The notes below the pieces were generated by a model, which worked only from the letters and a program-made list of their open reading frames with translations, was not told the DNA's origin and searched no databases. Below, one piece after another: positions 34,127 through 44,700 of a DNA stretch of 64,000 bases (positions within the stretch are counted from its first letter, which is position 1; every line of letters begins with the position of its first letter). The position numbers and the translations under genes are program-made. The stretch comes from Streptomyces albus subsp. albus (GTDB taxonomy: Bacteria; Actinomycetota; Actinomycetes; Streptomycetales; Streptomycetaceae), in the NCBI RefSeq assembly GCF_000725885.1, contig NZ_JODR01000032.1:8431-72430 (forward strand), written 5' to 3'.

Positions 34127-34750
34127 GGTCCCTCCAGAGGCTGTGGCGTAGAGGGGAATAGTGGTGCGCGCCACGTCGGCTCCGGTGCGGTGTGTCCGTG
34201 TCGTGACGTGAGGCGTACGAGACTCCGGCCCGGCCGCCCGGTCCGCGTGTCCGGCGTCTGACGTAGAGGGGGACCCGCCGCGACGGGGGCTGTGGTGACG
34301 GGGATTTGGCGCCGGTCGGTGAAGACGAATGCGGCGCCGCCCGGTCTTGTGAGGAGATGACATTCGGCGAGGATGAGGGGCGAGCCAGGCGAGGTGGGAG
34401 CGCTGGCCGCGGTTCTCGCCGGTGAAGTCGCCGAGGTCGAAGCCGTGATAGCGGCCGCCTTCGGTGAGGTACTTCGGGCGTGCTGTGCGGGTGCTGCGTT
34501 CGGTCATGGTGCGGCCGCCGGAGTTGCACGGCGGGTTCGCGCAGGACTGCATCGACGGGGGTGCTGAGGGCGGTGCGCCATCTGCACCAGGCTGTTCTCC
34601 TCATGCCCCAGCCCCATGGCCGGTGAGGGTAGCGGCCACAGGGCTGGCCGCGCGCGCCCGGAGGGGCAACGGGCTGCCCGGGCTGCCCGGGCTGGCTCGG
34701 CTCGCCCGTGCGAGGGCGTGGTCAGCGTGCCCGCGCCGGCTGCGGGGCAG
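34127..34750. other. Gene-poor stretch
   Basis: No supported gene. A minus-strand frame beginning near 34516 reads MTERSTRTARPKYL, then YHGFDLGDFTGENRG, which has some protein-like character but no ribosome binding site and no continuation, so it may be a remnant. Confidence 0.3.
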
Positions 34751-34990
34751 TCAGGCTTCTTCGCGGTCCCAGAAGGTCCGCGCCAGCTCGGCGACCGAGG
34801 TGCGCAGCATGGCGACGCTCATGGTCTTCAAGCCGGGGTGGTCGGCCGACAGCCGCCGCAGCACTATGTTGACGACGTCGTCTGTCTCGAACGGGATGCC
34901 GGTCTGTGCCGCGAGATGGCCGACGTCCTGGACGGCCTGGCACGTGCGGACCATCAAGTCGGCGAGCAGGGCCTCGAAGACGTCGTCCAT
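34751..34990 (-). CDS. Small hypothetical protein, 79 aa
   Basis: An acidic, mostly helical peptide (MDDVFEALLADLMVRTCQAV, then DDVVNIVLRRLSADHPGLKTM and ELARTFWDREEA). Coding bias is good and it resembles small unknown Streptomyces proteins; the ribosome binding site is weak. No function assigned. Confidence 0.5.
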   Translation of the reverse strand: MDDVFEALLADLMVRTCQAVQDVGHLAAQTGIPFETDDVVNIVLRRLSADHPGLKTMSVAMLRTSVAELARTFWDREEA

Positions 34991-35050
34991 GCCCTACAGC
35001 TACCCGGAACCGTCGCAGCCAGGCGGACGCCGGTGTCAGCGCCGCGTCGG

Positions 35051-35300
35051 TCAGCGCGCTGGCCGACGCGGCGGCGGGATTTTCGGCAGCAGGTCCCACA
35101 GGGGCCAGGAGCCCGCGGCCCAGCGTGCGAGGAGGTCCCGGTCGACCAGGTGTATTCCGGTGTCCTTGCTGAATGGTCGGGCGTCCCGGGTGAACCGTCC
35201 GTTGGTCAGCATGACCACCACGTCCGCTTTGTGGATCGGCCGGGCTGTTCCGTTGAGCCGCTGGAGGTCGGGAGTGCCGATCGCTGATCCGGCCGCGCCG
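35051..35300 (-). pseudogene. C-terminal fragment of an Mrr-type restriction endonuclease
   Basis: The minus-strand frame ending at the stop 35051-35053 reads IGTPDLQRLNGTARPIHKAD, then VVVMLTNGRFTRDARPF and TGIHLVDRDLLARWAAG. This is the end of an Mrr_cat-like domain (the TNGxFT and IxLxDRxxLxxW patterns). The catalytic half upstream is absent, so this is a remnant. Confidence 0.6.
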
Positions 35301-35584
35301 TTGCGGCGGTGCTTGCGAGTGGAGCGGCAGCACCCCTACCCGAGGTTCGAGCGTGTTGTGCACGCGGTGCGCACCTCGTGCTGCGGACACGTAGGTTCGC
35401 AGCGAACCCGAACTCGACGACATCGCCTTGCTCCGCTCACCGGACGAGCTGCCTGGCGGGTCCGCACGCGGACTGCCTGGAGCCGCTCGTCCGCCGCTTC
35501 CTTTCGGCCGCTGAGATCAGGCAACTCGCTCAGGCTCCGGAGGGGAAGTCGCGTTCCTTGGGGTCCGGCTCACGTCGTCAGTTC

Positions 35585-36110
35585 GAGGAAGTCGCGGACG
35601 CCGGCAGCGTTCTTGCGGCGGGCGAGTTGGGTGCGCAGGTCGCCATCCTGGCCCGGGCCGGGTACCGGATCGTGCACGGCGGCTACAACGGCGTGATGGA
35701 GGCGGCAGCCCGGGGAGCTGCCGCACACGGCGCCGAGATCACCGCCCTGACACTGGCCGGCCGACCCGAATGGGGCCCTCTCAACCCGTTTGTCACGCAC
35801 GCCCGTTACGCCTCCACCATGGGCGAACGCCTGCACGCCTACCTCGACGAGGCCGATCTGGTCGTCGCGATCGGCGGCGGGGTCGGCACCCTGCACGAGA
35901 TCACCGCCGCCCTCTACTACGCGACAGCGGTCCGCACCCTCCCCGTCCGGCTCCTGGGCCGCCGGGCCTGCGCCCTGGCCCAGACGCTGCGCCGTGACCA
36001 GTGGCTGGTCGAGACGCCGACCCGCCCGTTGGGGTTCTTGCGCGAGTTGCCGAGCGCCGCCGCGCTGGAGCGCGACCTGTCTGTCCTGGGACACCGTTCC
36101 CGCCGCGCTG
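35585..36110 (+). pseudogene. Truncated LOG-like Rossmann nucleotide-binding protein
   Basis: The frame contains GYRIVHGGYNGVMEAAARGA, then THARYASTMGERLHAYLDEADLVV and AIGGGVGTLHEIT, the GGYxGVMEA and GGGxGTxxE signatures of the LOG/TIGR00725 family, and RRDQWLVETPTRPLGFL at the C-terminus. The usual N-terminal Rossmann strand with the conserved start is missing and no start with a ribosome binding site is seen; the 3' end runs into the phosphotransferase remnant in another frame. Confidence 0.55.
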
Positions 36111-37010
36111 CGGGAGGCGATCGAAGCGCATCTCGGCGCCCCGGTCCGCCACGCACACACCCCGCCGGGCGGCTTCGGCCACCAGCTCGCCAGCACCCTC
36201 ACCCTCACCGACCGGCGCAGCACCTTCGTCAAAGCCGCACCCGAAGGCGACTCCCTCACCGCCGCGAACCTGCACGAAGCCGAAGCCCTCCGCTACCTGC
36301 CTCCGCACGCCCCCGCGCCCGCGCTGCTGGGCATCCTCCATGCCGGCGGCTGAACCGCCGTCCTGACCGAGCACCTGGACGGCTCCCACCCCGACCTATC
36401 CCCCGGCAAGGAGGCGGGCGAGGTGTGGGCACTGCTGGACAAACTCGCCTCCACTCCAGCCCCCGACAACTACCGGGCGGCGCTGCCGGCCACGGGCGAC
36501 TCGGCCACCGCCCGCCTGCACGGCTGGACCACCCTCCCCTACGACACCCCGCTGCCCGCCGAGGCACGTCGCCTGCTGCCACGGCTGCGGGAGCTGGAGG
36601 AAGCCTGGCCCGCCCTCGCCCACCACGGCGACCGTGTCATCCACGGTGACCTGCGGGCCGACAACATGGTCACCGACCACCAGCGCGGCATCGTGTTCGT
36701 CGACTGGGCCCACGCCACCCACGGCCCCGCCGCCGTCGATGCCGTCTCCCTCGCAGCCCAGCTCACCCTCGCCGGACACCAGCCCCACGATGTCGCCCGC
36801 ACACTGAGGGGCCACCACAGCCTCGCCACCGACCCACTCCCCGGCCTGGCCTTCCTCGCCGCCCTGACCGGACACTGGCAGCGTAACGCCACCCAACCCG
36901 CACCACCCGGCGCGCCGGGCCTACGCCCCTACCAGCAACACGCCGCCACTGCCGGACTCACACTCCTCGCCCACCTCCTCCAAGACGACGCGCCCGGCCT
37001 GGGTCGGCGA
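36080..37010 (+). pseudogene. Aminoglycoside phosphotransferase-like gene broken by a nonsense codon
   Basis: One frame reads VPAALREAIEAHLGAPVRHA, FGHQLASTL, STFVKAAPEG and APALLGILHAGG, then a TGA at about 36351, then continues in the same frame with TAVLTEHLDGSHPDL, VIHGDLRADNMV (catalytic HGDLxxDN) and GIVFVDWAHATHGP. The TGA replaces what was probably Trp, so only one base separates this from an intact APH-type kinase. The start overlaps the LOG-like remnant. If the TGA is a sequencing error the gene may be functional. Confidence 0.65.
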
Positions 37011-37241
37011 GGTCCAGATGGGGCAGATTCGGGTCAATGACAGGGCGGCCCCACAGGTTGATGCGGTGGGCCAGCACGGCGCGCGTCACCTCGGGGGCGG
37101 GACGGACGGGATGTCGATGACAGGTCCGGCGGAGGCCGGTGCGTCGGGGGCCGGGGTGAGCAGCCCGGCCTCGGCAAGCATGCGGGCTATGCCCGGGCAG
37201 GTGTCCTCGACACGGCGGTGCGGGCAGTATTCGGGGGTCAT
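37008..37241 (-). pseudogene. Frameshifted copy of the 7341-7853 gene family
   Basis: From ATG 37241 the frame reads MTPEYCPHRRVEDTCPGIAR, then LTPAPDAPAS, matching the protein at 7341 (MQPEHCPFHRREDTCAATAR). It stops at a TGA near 37087-37089; one base over, the homology goes on with EVTRAVLAHRINLWGRPVIDPNLPHLDL, matching EVTLPLIAEHINTWGRVVIDP. Homology ends near 37010 where it abuts the phosphotransferase remnant. Confidence 0.65.
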
Positions 37242-37337
37242 CGCAGCCTCTCGCCGGGATGGGCGGCGCCACATGCTAGCCGTGACGGAATGCCAACGGC
37301 GCTCGTGAGGGGGGCGTCCGGGGCGGAAGGGGTGGTC

Positions 37338-38321
37338 GTGAAGGCGTGCTACAGCGACATGACGGAGCGGGACCGGGAGGACTTCCTGGCGCGGCATCCC
37401 GACTGCGATATCTGTGGGCACATCGCTCGGTGCGTTGACCACTCTCACGAGAGTGATCTTGTGAGAGGAGCGCTGTGTGGGGGGTGCAACAGCAGGATCG
37501 GGTGTCTCGAAGCCGCTCTTCGCCTGCCCAAGCGGCGGTTCCAGAGCTTGGCGAACGACCTCCACCGGGCAGCAGCCCGGGGGGACGATGGGACCTTGTG
37601 CCGCATCCTCGGCCAGCGCGACGGAGCGGATCTCGCCTACCTCGGACTGACGCTCCGTGAATATGTTGACCGGCTCCATGCCATACAGGCGCAGCTGACC
37701 CAGCGCTTCGTCTACTGGGCTCCCATCGCTCTCGGCGGGGACCGAGAGCGGAGTTGGTCCAAGCAGGGGCCGTTCGGTGAAGCGAAGCAACGGCGTGTAG
37801 GACGTCGGCTGGTCAGCCGCACACAGGGGCCTGGACTGATCATCTCGCTCACCCAGGAGCCCGACGACGGGGTCGACTCCCCCACGCCACGCGGGCTGGT
37901 CACCAGCTTCCACACTTCTGTGGCCCTTGATCGCGTCCGCGAGCTCCGGGACGCCGCTGCCACAGACGAAGAATCGGCGCAGCGGATGCGTCAGGTGCAG
38001 GAGGCATACGAGGTGCGGAAGGAGGCATATCTGCGGCTGGTCGTGCCTATCGTGCTCAGCCGCACGCTGAGCACCGAGCAGGTACGAGCAGCGCGGGCTT
38101 GGGGGCCTGGGGTCGGCAAAGTGCCGTCGAGCCCTCAGGCGCTGCGGGCAGAAGTGAGCTGTGGATACCAGCCCCGGTGGGTGGATGTCGCTGTGCGGAT
38201 CGCGTTGGAAGATCTGGGCGAGAATCTGCCCAATCCTGGCTGGAACAGCTTTACCCGAGCCCGCTGGCACTGGCAGGCGGTATGCGAGCACTGGCACTCC
38301 CACCACCGCGCTGAGAAGTGA
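37338..38321 (+). CDS. Endonuclease VII-like HNH protein with a long C-terminal extension
   Basis: About 327 residues from GTG 37338 (GGAAGGGG upstream; ATG 37290 or 37362 also possible). The N-terminus carries CDICGH, then VDHSH, VRGALCGGCNSRIG: the zinc-binding Cys pairs and His residues of recombination endonuclease VII-type HNH nucleases. The remaining 250 residues are helical (DRLHAIQAQLTQRF, VQEAYEVRKEAYLRL, then GWNSFTRARWHWQAV) with no domain I recognise; this is far longer than the usual endonuclease VII-like proteins. Possible roles are defence or DNA-branch resolution. Confidence 0.7.
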   Translation: MKACYSDMTERDREDFLARHPDCDICGHIARCVDHSHESDLVRGALCGGCNSRIGCLEAALRLPKRRFQSLANDLHRAAARGDDGTLCRILGQRDGADLAYLGLTLREYVDRLHAIQAQLTQRFVYWAPIALGGDRERSWSKQGPFGEAKQRRVGRRLVSRTQGPGLIISLTQEPDDGVDSPTPRGLVTSFHTSVALDRVRELRDAAATDEESAQRMRQVQEAYEVRKEAYLRLVVPIVLSRTLSTEQVRAARAWGPGVGKVPSSPQALRAEVSCGYQPRWVDVAVRIALEDLGENLPNPGWNSFTRARWHWQAVCEHWHSHHRAEK

Positions 38322-38466
38322 CGCCATCGGCTTCGACGTGTAGTGCGGCCCGCCGCTCTCCGCAGTTGCAGCCTCCCCGGGAGCTGCTGGGCTGTTCGGA
38401 TGAGCGGCGATCTCAACTCGGACCGAGCACGATTGTTCGGCCAGGTGCTCGCCTTACCGTGCGGCC

Positions 38467-39033
38467 ATGGATTCCACCCCGATGCCCGAGCCGCTGCGCC
38501 GTGCGGTCCATCAGTACGTGGCCGAAGCCGTCTTCAACTGCTTCGAGGTGCTGCGCTACACCGAGCCTGATGTCGCCCACGACTGGAAGCGGATGACGCT
38601 CTACCGGTCCACCGACGCGGCAGACGTCCTGACCATGGCGTCCATGCTGATCGCCGCGCACTGCGAGCGCACCGGCATGGCCCCGGACACGCTCCGGTAC
38701 TACTTGCAAACCGACTATCAGAAGAGCCGGGCAGACGCCCGCGAAATGAACCGGGCCCGCGCCCAGGTGGCCGGCCTGCTGGGCGAACCCGCCCCCGAAG
38801 GCGACGACCGAGTGCTGGCGATGCGTTACGCCCAGGGGCAGCACCGTGCCGAGGACGCCCTGACGCCCGAGGACGACCCACAGAAGCTGCTCACCGCAGC
38901 ATGCCTGTACGGGCTGTCCGCCAAGCTCTGCGACGATGTCGACGCCCTCAACAGCTACCTGTCCCCGCAGATGGCCGCAATGGCCCGCAAGGTCGCCGAC
39001 GCCCTCGAGATCCCCCAGCCGGCCACTCTCTGA
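38467..39033 (+). CDS. Hypothetical protein, 188 aa
   Basis: ATG at 38467 without a clear ribosome binding site. The product is helical and acidic (RRAVHQYVAEAVFNCFEVLRY, then LTMASMLIAAHCERTG, LLTAACLYGLSAKLCDDVDAL). Good codon bias over its full length. No known domain. It starts a run of three small plus-strand genes before the pPIWI_RE island. Confidence 0.6.
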   Translation: MDSTPMPEPLRRAVHQYVAEAVFNCFEVLRYTEPDVAHDWKRMTLYRSTDAADVLTMASMLIAAHCERTGMAPDTLRYYLQTDYQKSRADAREMNRARAQVAGLLGEPAPEGDDRVLAMRYAQGQHRAEDALTPEDDPQKLLTAACLYGLSAKLCDDVDALNSYLSPQMAAMARKVADALEIPQPATL

Positions 39034-39223
39034 CCGGCACCACCCTGAGCAGGTGTTCACACACACCGCCCGGCGGCCGGACCATGGACAGGCGAAGCCG
39101 GACCCGGCCGCCCCTTCACCCGCCCGCAGAGCAGGGCCGGCCTGCCTCCCGTGCGCGTGGACAGACTCTGCACAGCTTCGTGACCGGCGGGTTTGTCGGA
39201 GGCTGGTCGTAGGATGCGGTGCT

Positions 39224-39475
39224 ATGGCCAACGTGATCGACCCCGACAGGCCTGAGCACGCGCACCTGATCAAGCTCCAGCGGATCTTCTTCGAACGCGA
39301 CGCCGAGCTGGCCACCTACACCGGGGACGACGCAGAGCCGCTTCGCGAGGCCGCGCGGCAAGCCACGACTGAGAAGATCGCCGCACTCAAGGAAAGCGGC
39401 CTCATCGAAGAGCACGGACACTTCGTGGCCGGGCAAGATCTCAAGCAGGCGACACGAGCCGCTATGCGGGGCTGA
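39224..39475 (+). CDS. Small hypothetical protein, 83 aa
   Basis: ATG at 39224 with AGGA upstream. Sequence: DPDRPEHAHLIKLQRIFFER, then REAARQATTEKIAALKESGLI and GHFVAGQDLKQATRAAMRG. Helical, charged. No function assigned. Confidence 0.55.
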   Translation: MANVIDPDRPEHAHLIKLQRIFFERDAELATYTGDDAEPLREAARQATTEKIAALKESGLIEEHGHFVAGQDLKQATRAAMRG

Positions 39476-39538
39476 GGCCGGGCCGCGCGCCTGCTCATCT
39501 GTTTTGAAGGCCCTGCTTGCGCGTCGTAGGGAGTGCTT

Positions 39539-39787
39539 GTGACCGGACCGGACCTGCCGCCGACGACCGAGCCGATGACGGCGGACGCACTGCTGAGCCG
39601 GTGGCCGACCGGGGCCCAGAAGGCGGAGCTCTTCCATGGTGTGCTCGTCTTCACCGGCGACTTCGACGCACGTGACCTGGACACCGCACAACGCACCTAC
39701 CCCGGCCGCCGCCCCGTCCTCAACGCCGATGACGGCCTGGAAGTCCACCCCGCCGGCCCCGGCGTCCCCACACCCCTCGGTGGATGA
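39539..39787 (+). CDS. Small hypothetical protein, about 82 aa
   Basis: GTG 39539 with GGGAG upstream (GTG 39533 is possible). It contains MTADALLSRWPTGAQKAELF, then HGVLVFTGDFDARDL and a Pro-rich end. No domain recognised. Confidence 0.45.
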   Translation: MTGPDLPPTTEPMTADALLSRWPTGAQKAELFHGVLVFTGDFDARDLDTAQRTYPGRRPVLNADDGLEVHPAGPGVPTPLGG

Positions 39788-39962
39788 CCGACGCCCGGTG
39801 CCGTACGCAAGGTCCGCACTGGCCGTAGTTCCACCGGTGGCATCTTCTGCTCGAGAGCGCTCGGATCCCGCTGCGCTGCCGACGCCCTCGTGGGTTCTGT
39901 GGGAAGTCTGGTTCCCCGAGTTGCGACAGGCCGCTGCCGCGTAGTGGACGAGCGCGCTGTGC

Positions 39963-40556
39963 TCAGTTGTGCTTCAGCGCTGGCGCCTTCCTGCGGGCCG
40001 CTGCAGTCTTTCGGGCCTGGGCTCGCGCGGCGTGATGGTGGTCGAGTGCTTCGCGGGTGCCCTTGGGGATGACCACGGTCGTTTTGGTGGCGGGTGCGAT
40101 ATAGGTGCTGGCGCCGGCGCCGTAGTGGCCCCGCCGGATATCGCTGTCGGTCTTGTAGAGCAGGACGTCGACGATGCCGAGGGCCCGCAGGTTGGTCAGC
40201 ACTCGTTGGACATAGGGGATGTCGTGCCAGTCCCGGGTGTAGACGCAGATGGGGCGGCGGGTGTCGTCACTCATTCTGCGGGTGTTGATGAGCGTGCCTG
40301 CCTTGCTGCGGTAGCCCAGAAGGCCGTCTTCGGTTGCGGCGCGGATGGTGGCCCAGGAGCGGTCCAGAAGGCTGAGTGGGGTGAACCAGAGCCACTTCCC
40401 ACTCCAGGGGTGATCGTCTTCGGCCAGAGGGGTGTCCGGGGCGTCCGCCCACAGCCAGGGCTCGGCGGACTCGCGTGAGGGGACGATGCTGGTGGCGGCT
40501 TCATACTGAGCCGATAGGGCGGTTTTGGTGTCCATGATCGGCACCGTACGCGACAT
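39963..40556 (-). CDS. DUF1917/Bles03-like protein (putative phosphothreonine lyase domain)
   Basis: 197 residues (start 40556, or the ATG at 40535). SGKWLWFTP, then DRSWATIRAATEDGLLGYRS, RRPICVYTRDWHDIPYVQRV and LYKTDSDIRRGHYG follow the DUF1917 layout, whose members are annotated as putative phosphothreonine lyase-domain proteins. The C-terminus is Ala/Arg/Lys-rich. It is divergent from the pPIWI_RE operon with only about 30-50 bases between the starts, so the promoters overlap and regulation could be shared. Confidence 0.55.
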   Translation of the reverse strand: MSRTVPIMDTKTALSAQYEAATSIVPSRESAEPWLWADAPDTPLAEDDHPWSGKWLWFTPLSLLDRSWATIRAATEDGLLGYRSKAGTLINTRRMSDDTRRPICVYTRDWHDIPYVQRVLTNLRALGIVDVLLYKTDSDIRRGHYGAGASTYIAPATKTTVVIPKGTREALDHHHAARAQARKTAAARRKAPALKHN

Positions 40557-40585
40557 TCATCACTTCTTTCGTTTATCCACCCGTC

Positions 40586-41764
40586 ATGGGTCTTGTGGAA
40601 CGGAACACCCGCCGGTGGCGCCGCGACTTGGCGGTGACCGCGTGCTGCGCAGCCGCCGTGGCGGAGGCGGACCGCACAGGTGATCCGGGCCAGCGAGCAG
40701 CCCGGCTCGTCGACTGCTTGGGAGTTCTCCGCTCGGCACACGGCGCCGGGTCAGCGGCTGCCCTGGATATGCGCACACTGCGGCGCGGCTTGCGTCAGGG
40801 GCTCGCGCCTCTCCTGCCCATCGATGGGGAAGGCGATGACCCTCTGGGCGAGGTGAGGTTGGTGGACTCGGACGGCCTGCTGTGCGATGCCGTGGAGGAC
40901 CTGGGCCGTGAGCACCTCGTACCGCAGCAGGCGTTGATGGAGTACTGGCCCTGGGCGCGCTTGCGCGCCGAGCAGGAGGAGCAGCAGCTGTACGCGGAGA
41001 TCCGGCGCCTTCCGCCGGAGGACTACGCGAAGGTGCGTGAGCTGCTGGCGAGTCATCCGGTGGCGGAGCGGGGTGTGCTGTGGGAGAAGTGGGGCGGCTT
41101 GTGGGGCCGGTTCGGGTTCTTCGAGCCGGTCTCGTCCTGGCCGTGGTGCAATGCGGCGGGCTGGTGCTTCCCGTGCCCTGTGTGCGCCTGGCCGATGCGC
41201 GCGCAGCCTGCCGGGGGCGGGGTCTTCGCCGTCTCGTGCGACGTCCACTTGCTGGAAGGGGCGCAGTACACCTGCCGTCAGGATCGGGGCGGCAGCGGGC
41301 CTCCGGTCCTGGAGGGCGGAGGCTGCTCAACGGGTCGGGTGAAAGGTTTTCCGGCTGCCGGCGACTATTTGGCGGTCTCCCGGACGGTGTGGCGGTATCT
41401 GACGCTGCCGGGACGCATGGAGTTCGCGATCCGGGACGCGCTGGCAGACATCGCCGGCCTTGAGGTCTTCATGTACCCGGAGGGTGACCGCTACGACCTG
41501 CGCATCACGGCTGCCGCGCCGCTGGTGGCCAGGGAGTGGCGGGTGGATGCGAAGGCGTGGCGGTCCTTCGACGCGCTGGCCGATGCGCTGCTTGAGCGTC
41601 CCGTGCTGGGCGGAGCGGTTCCGCTGATCATCGTGGTCCCCCACCGGCGCCGGTCCGACCTTCCGCGGCTGCGGGTGCGCCTTGCCGGGCGGCCGGACCT
41701 CGAGGTGATGACCGACAAGGACCTCGTCGCCATGGTGCTTCGCTGGTGCCGGGCACAGCCGTGA
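40586..41764 (+). CDS. pPIWI_RE island restriction-endonuclease-fold protein
   Basis: 392 residues. The C-terminal part has a PD-(D/E)XK arrangement: Asp304 in DRYDLRI, Asp321 and Lys323 in WRVDAKAW, then LIIVVPHRR. The middle has a zinc-ribbon-like set Cys197, Cys200, Cys218 and His221. This fits the REase and 'Y' domains described for the pPIWI_RE three-gene islands (Burroughs, Iyer and Aravind 2013), an assignment that depends on the neighbouring helicase and PIWI-like genes. Its TGA overlaps the GTG of the helicase gene. Predicted role: DNA cleavage of invading DNA flagged by the PIWI protein. Confidence 0.72.
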   Translation: MGLVERNTRRWRRDLAVTACCAAAVAEADRTGDPGQRAARLVDCLGVLRSAHGAGSAAALDMRTLRRGLRQGLAPLLPIDGEGDDPLGEVRLVDSDGLLCDAVEDLGREHLVPQQALMEYWPWARLRAEQEEQQLYAEIRRLPPEDYAKVRELLASHPVAERGVLWEKWGGLWGRFGFFEPVSSWPWCNAAGWCFPCPVCAWPMRAQPAGGGVFAVSCDVHLLEGAQYTCRQDRGGSGPPVLEGGGCSTGRVKGFPAAGDYLAVSRTVWRYLTLPGRMEFAIRDALADIAGLEVFMYPEGDRYDLRITAAAPLVAREWRVDAKAWRSFDALADALLERPVLGGAVPLIIVVPHRRRSDLPRLRVRLAGRPDLEVMTDKDLVAMVLRWCRAQP

Positions 41765-44700
41765 GGGCCGGTGATGTCCGCGAGGCGTTGCAGCGCTGCG
41801 CCATCGCAGCGTGTCTCGCCCTGTCCGAGCAGTACTTCGCCTTCGGCACCGTCGAGGGACGGCGCGGCGTGCCGCTGGACTTCGCCCAGATGTTCGCCTC
41901 CCGGCGCACCGACGTGTGGGAGAAGTGGACATCGCTGCCGCGTGCCGAATATGAGCTGGTGGGCCGGTTGTGGCAGACGCTCAAGCAGGAGGGTGACCTG
42001 GCGCAGCCAGAGTCGTTCCGCGAGGCGGCCCTGGAGTACGCCGTGTCGCCCGCAGCGCTGTTCAGGATCCCGGATGCCTCGGACGCGGATGAGGCCCGCT
42101 GGCTGGTGGCCTGCCATGCGCAAGAGCCCCTCACCTTGGCCGAGCACCTTGTTCAGGAGGCCGAGGGCTACCGGGCCAGTCTGGAGGGGCAGCTGCCGAC
42201 GGCGGGCGAGGGTCTGTGGTCCTTCGGCCGCGATCGGCTGTACACGGTGGAGATCCCTGCCAGCGAGAAGAACGCCTTCGTAGCCCCGGTCCGGCTGCGC
42301 ACAGAGCCGTTCCTGGAGGAGGCGCGTCTGACGCGGGAAGCAGTGATGGAACGCGTGGTGGGTCAGGCGGCGGCCTGGCCGGAGACGTTTGGGTGGAAAC
42401 CTGGTCTGCTTCAGGGGTTCTTCGACCGGCTCACCGATGCCTGCGGCCGCACAGCGGCGGAGCTGAGGTTGCCGGCCGGGGCCATGACGCTGCTGAATGC
42501 GCCCACCGGTGTGGGCAAGAGCGTGCTGATGCGGGATGCGGCACACCTGCTGGCGGCGAGCGGCCAGGGCCCGGTTCTGATCGTGGTGGGCCGCATCCGC
42601 GAGGGGCTGAATACGGCCGAACAGCTGGCTGCGGACAACGAACTGGTCGAGGAGACGGCCTGCACTGTGCGGGACGCTGCCGAGCGGGCCGGAAAGCCGC
42701 TTCGAGTGGTGCCGTGGGTGGCGTCCTCCAGCATCGACGACCAGGCGCAGCTCGCGCTCGCCCAGGGGCGTGAGGACCGGTTCGAGCGGTTCGCCGGCGG
42801 ATGTGAGATGACCGGCTGGCAGGTGGATGGCCCACGGCTGGATCGCACGACGCTGCCCTGCACCCGGCTGGAGTGGGTCGATGGCCCCGTCGAGCCGGAG
42901 GGCGGAGGCAAGCACCTGTGTCCGCGTATGGGCATCTGCCGGCGCTTTGAGCACATCCGGCAGGCCGCCGACGCCGACATCATCGTCACCAACCACCTCA
43001 ACCTGATCCGCGGCCGCTGCAAGGTGCCCGTCGAGGTGGACGGTGACCGGGTCGTCAGCAACATGAGCGTGCTGGAATTCGTGCTGCGCCGCTGCCGCGT
43101 CGTGATCATCGATGAGGTCGACGCCTTCCAGTCCACCTGGTGCACCGACGGCGCGCAGGAGTTCACCCTCATCAGCCGAGGCCGGGGACATGCGGGACGG
43201 CTGGAAGAGGTCGACCGGCACCGAGGCGGCCTGTCGGCGCTGGAGAACCTGCTGGTGACCGGCCCGCTGATGGAAGCGCGCCGACTGAGCGAAACCTTCC
43301 TGGACAACATTCTGACCGGACATCTGTATCTGGAGTCCGAACAAGAACGCCAGAACCGCCCCGGGTCCGGCTGGTACATGGTGGGCAAGAAGGACGCCGA
43401 ACTGTGCCGCGCCCTGACCGGCGCCAGAGCGGATGCAGAGGTCACCGAAGACGTCCACCAGGCATACCTGGCCCTCTTCCCCGGCGAGCGGACCAGCGCC
43501 GAGCTGCCGGAGGGCTGGCAGCCGCTCGCCGACCAGATCGGCCAGGCCCTGGCCGGCAAGATTCCAGGGACCCATCGCAGCAGAAAACTGGCGGTCTTCA
43601 AGGACTCCATCGCGCGCCTCCTGGCCGAGGCTCCCTTCAACGTACCCGCCTCCCAACGGGCCGCACTGGTCAACGACCTGCTCGTGCGGGCCTGGCTCGG
43701 AGCGCTCCACAACGAGCTCCACACCCTGAAGTGGTCGGTCCTCCCCCTGCTCGGGCAGCTGAACGCGGCCACCGACCTGGTTTCCACGATGGGGCTGATA
43801 ACTCGCGATGAGCCCATTCCTTACGGACCGCTCGGGCAGAACCTGTACGGATTCAAACTCGACAAGAACGCCAGCGGCACCGGACGCCTGTCACTGCAGT
43901 CCCTGAGCGGTGACCCGCACACCTCCACCGTCTGCCTCGGCGACACCGTCGCACTGGCGACCGCCGGGGTACGGCGCAGCGTGCTCGGCCTTTCCGCCAC
44001 CGCGTTCTTCCCGCGGGCCGCTCTCCAGCACGTGCACACCCTCCCCGCCTACGTGATGACGGATGCCACTGACGGGGCGGTCACCGCCCATGCCGGGAGT
44101 GTGTCGGCCACCGATGCCGGCTGGCAGCCCATCTCGATCGGCGGCGTGGAGGAGAGGCGTAAACCCTCCGAGCTGCGCACGCTCGCCGAGCGGCTCTGGC
44201 ACACCCGCCTGTCGTCACACCTGGAAAAGGCTGCCTGCAACGACCGGCGCCGGGAGCTGGCGCTGCTGGCCGGGAACTCCTACTTCCACGCAGAGGTCAT
44301 GGCCACCGGGATCGCTGCCGCGTGCGGGCGTCCCGAATGGGTCGCGGTCCTCGTCAGCAACCGTGGCTCTTCCACGCGGGCCGTGGCTCTGCCTGAGGGC
44401 GTGGTGCGGGTGACCATCGACCAACTCGAAGACCTCCCCGCCACCCACCCGAGGGTGAAGGTGGTCTGCGCACCGATCTCGGTGGTCTCCCGTGGTCTGA
44501 ACATCCTCATTCCCCACACCGACCTCTCGGCGCTCGCCTCGGTATGGGTGGGCGTCAGGCCCATCACACACCTGCACGAGCCCGCGGTCATGTACGCGAG
44601 TATCAACGCCTGCGGCATCGCCGCGGGCACGCTCAGCCCAGACCCCGCCGCCATGCTCGCCTCCCAGCGCATCGCCGCCGTCCGCCACCGGGAGCTGCTG

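Noticed and set aside
37086..38327. A 413-codon minus-strand frame opposite the HNH gene
   Set aside because: Only its last ~50 codons (the 7341-family remnant) look like protein; the rest is a shadow of the HNH gene.
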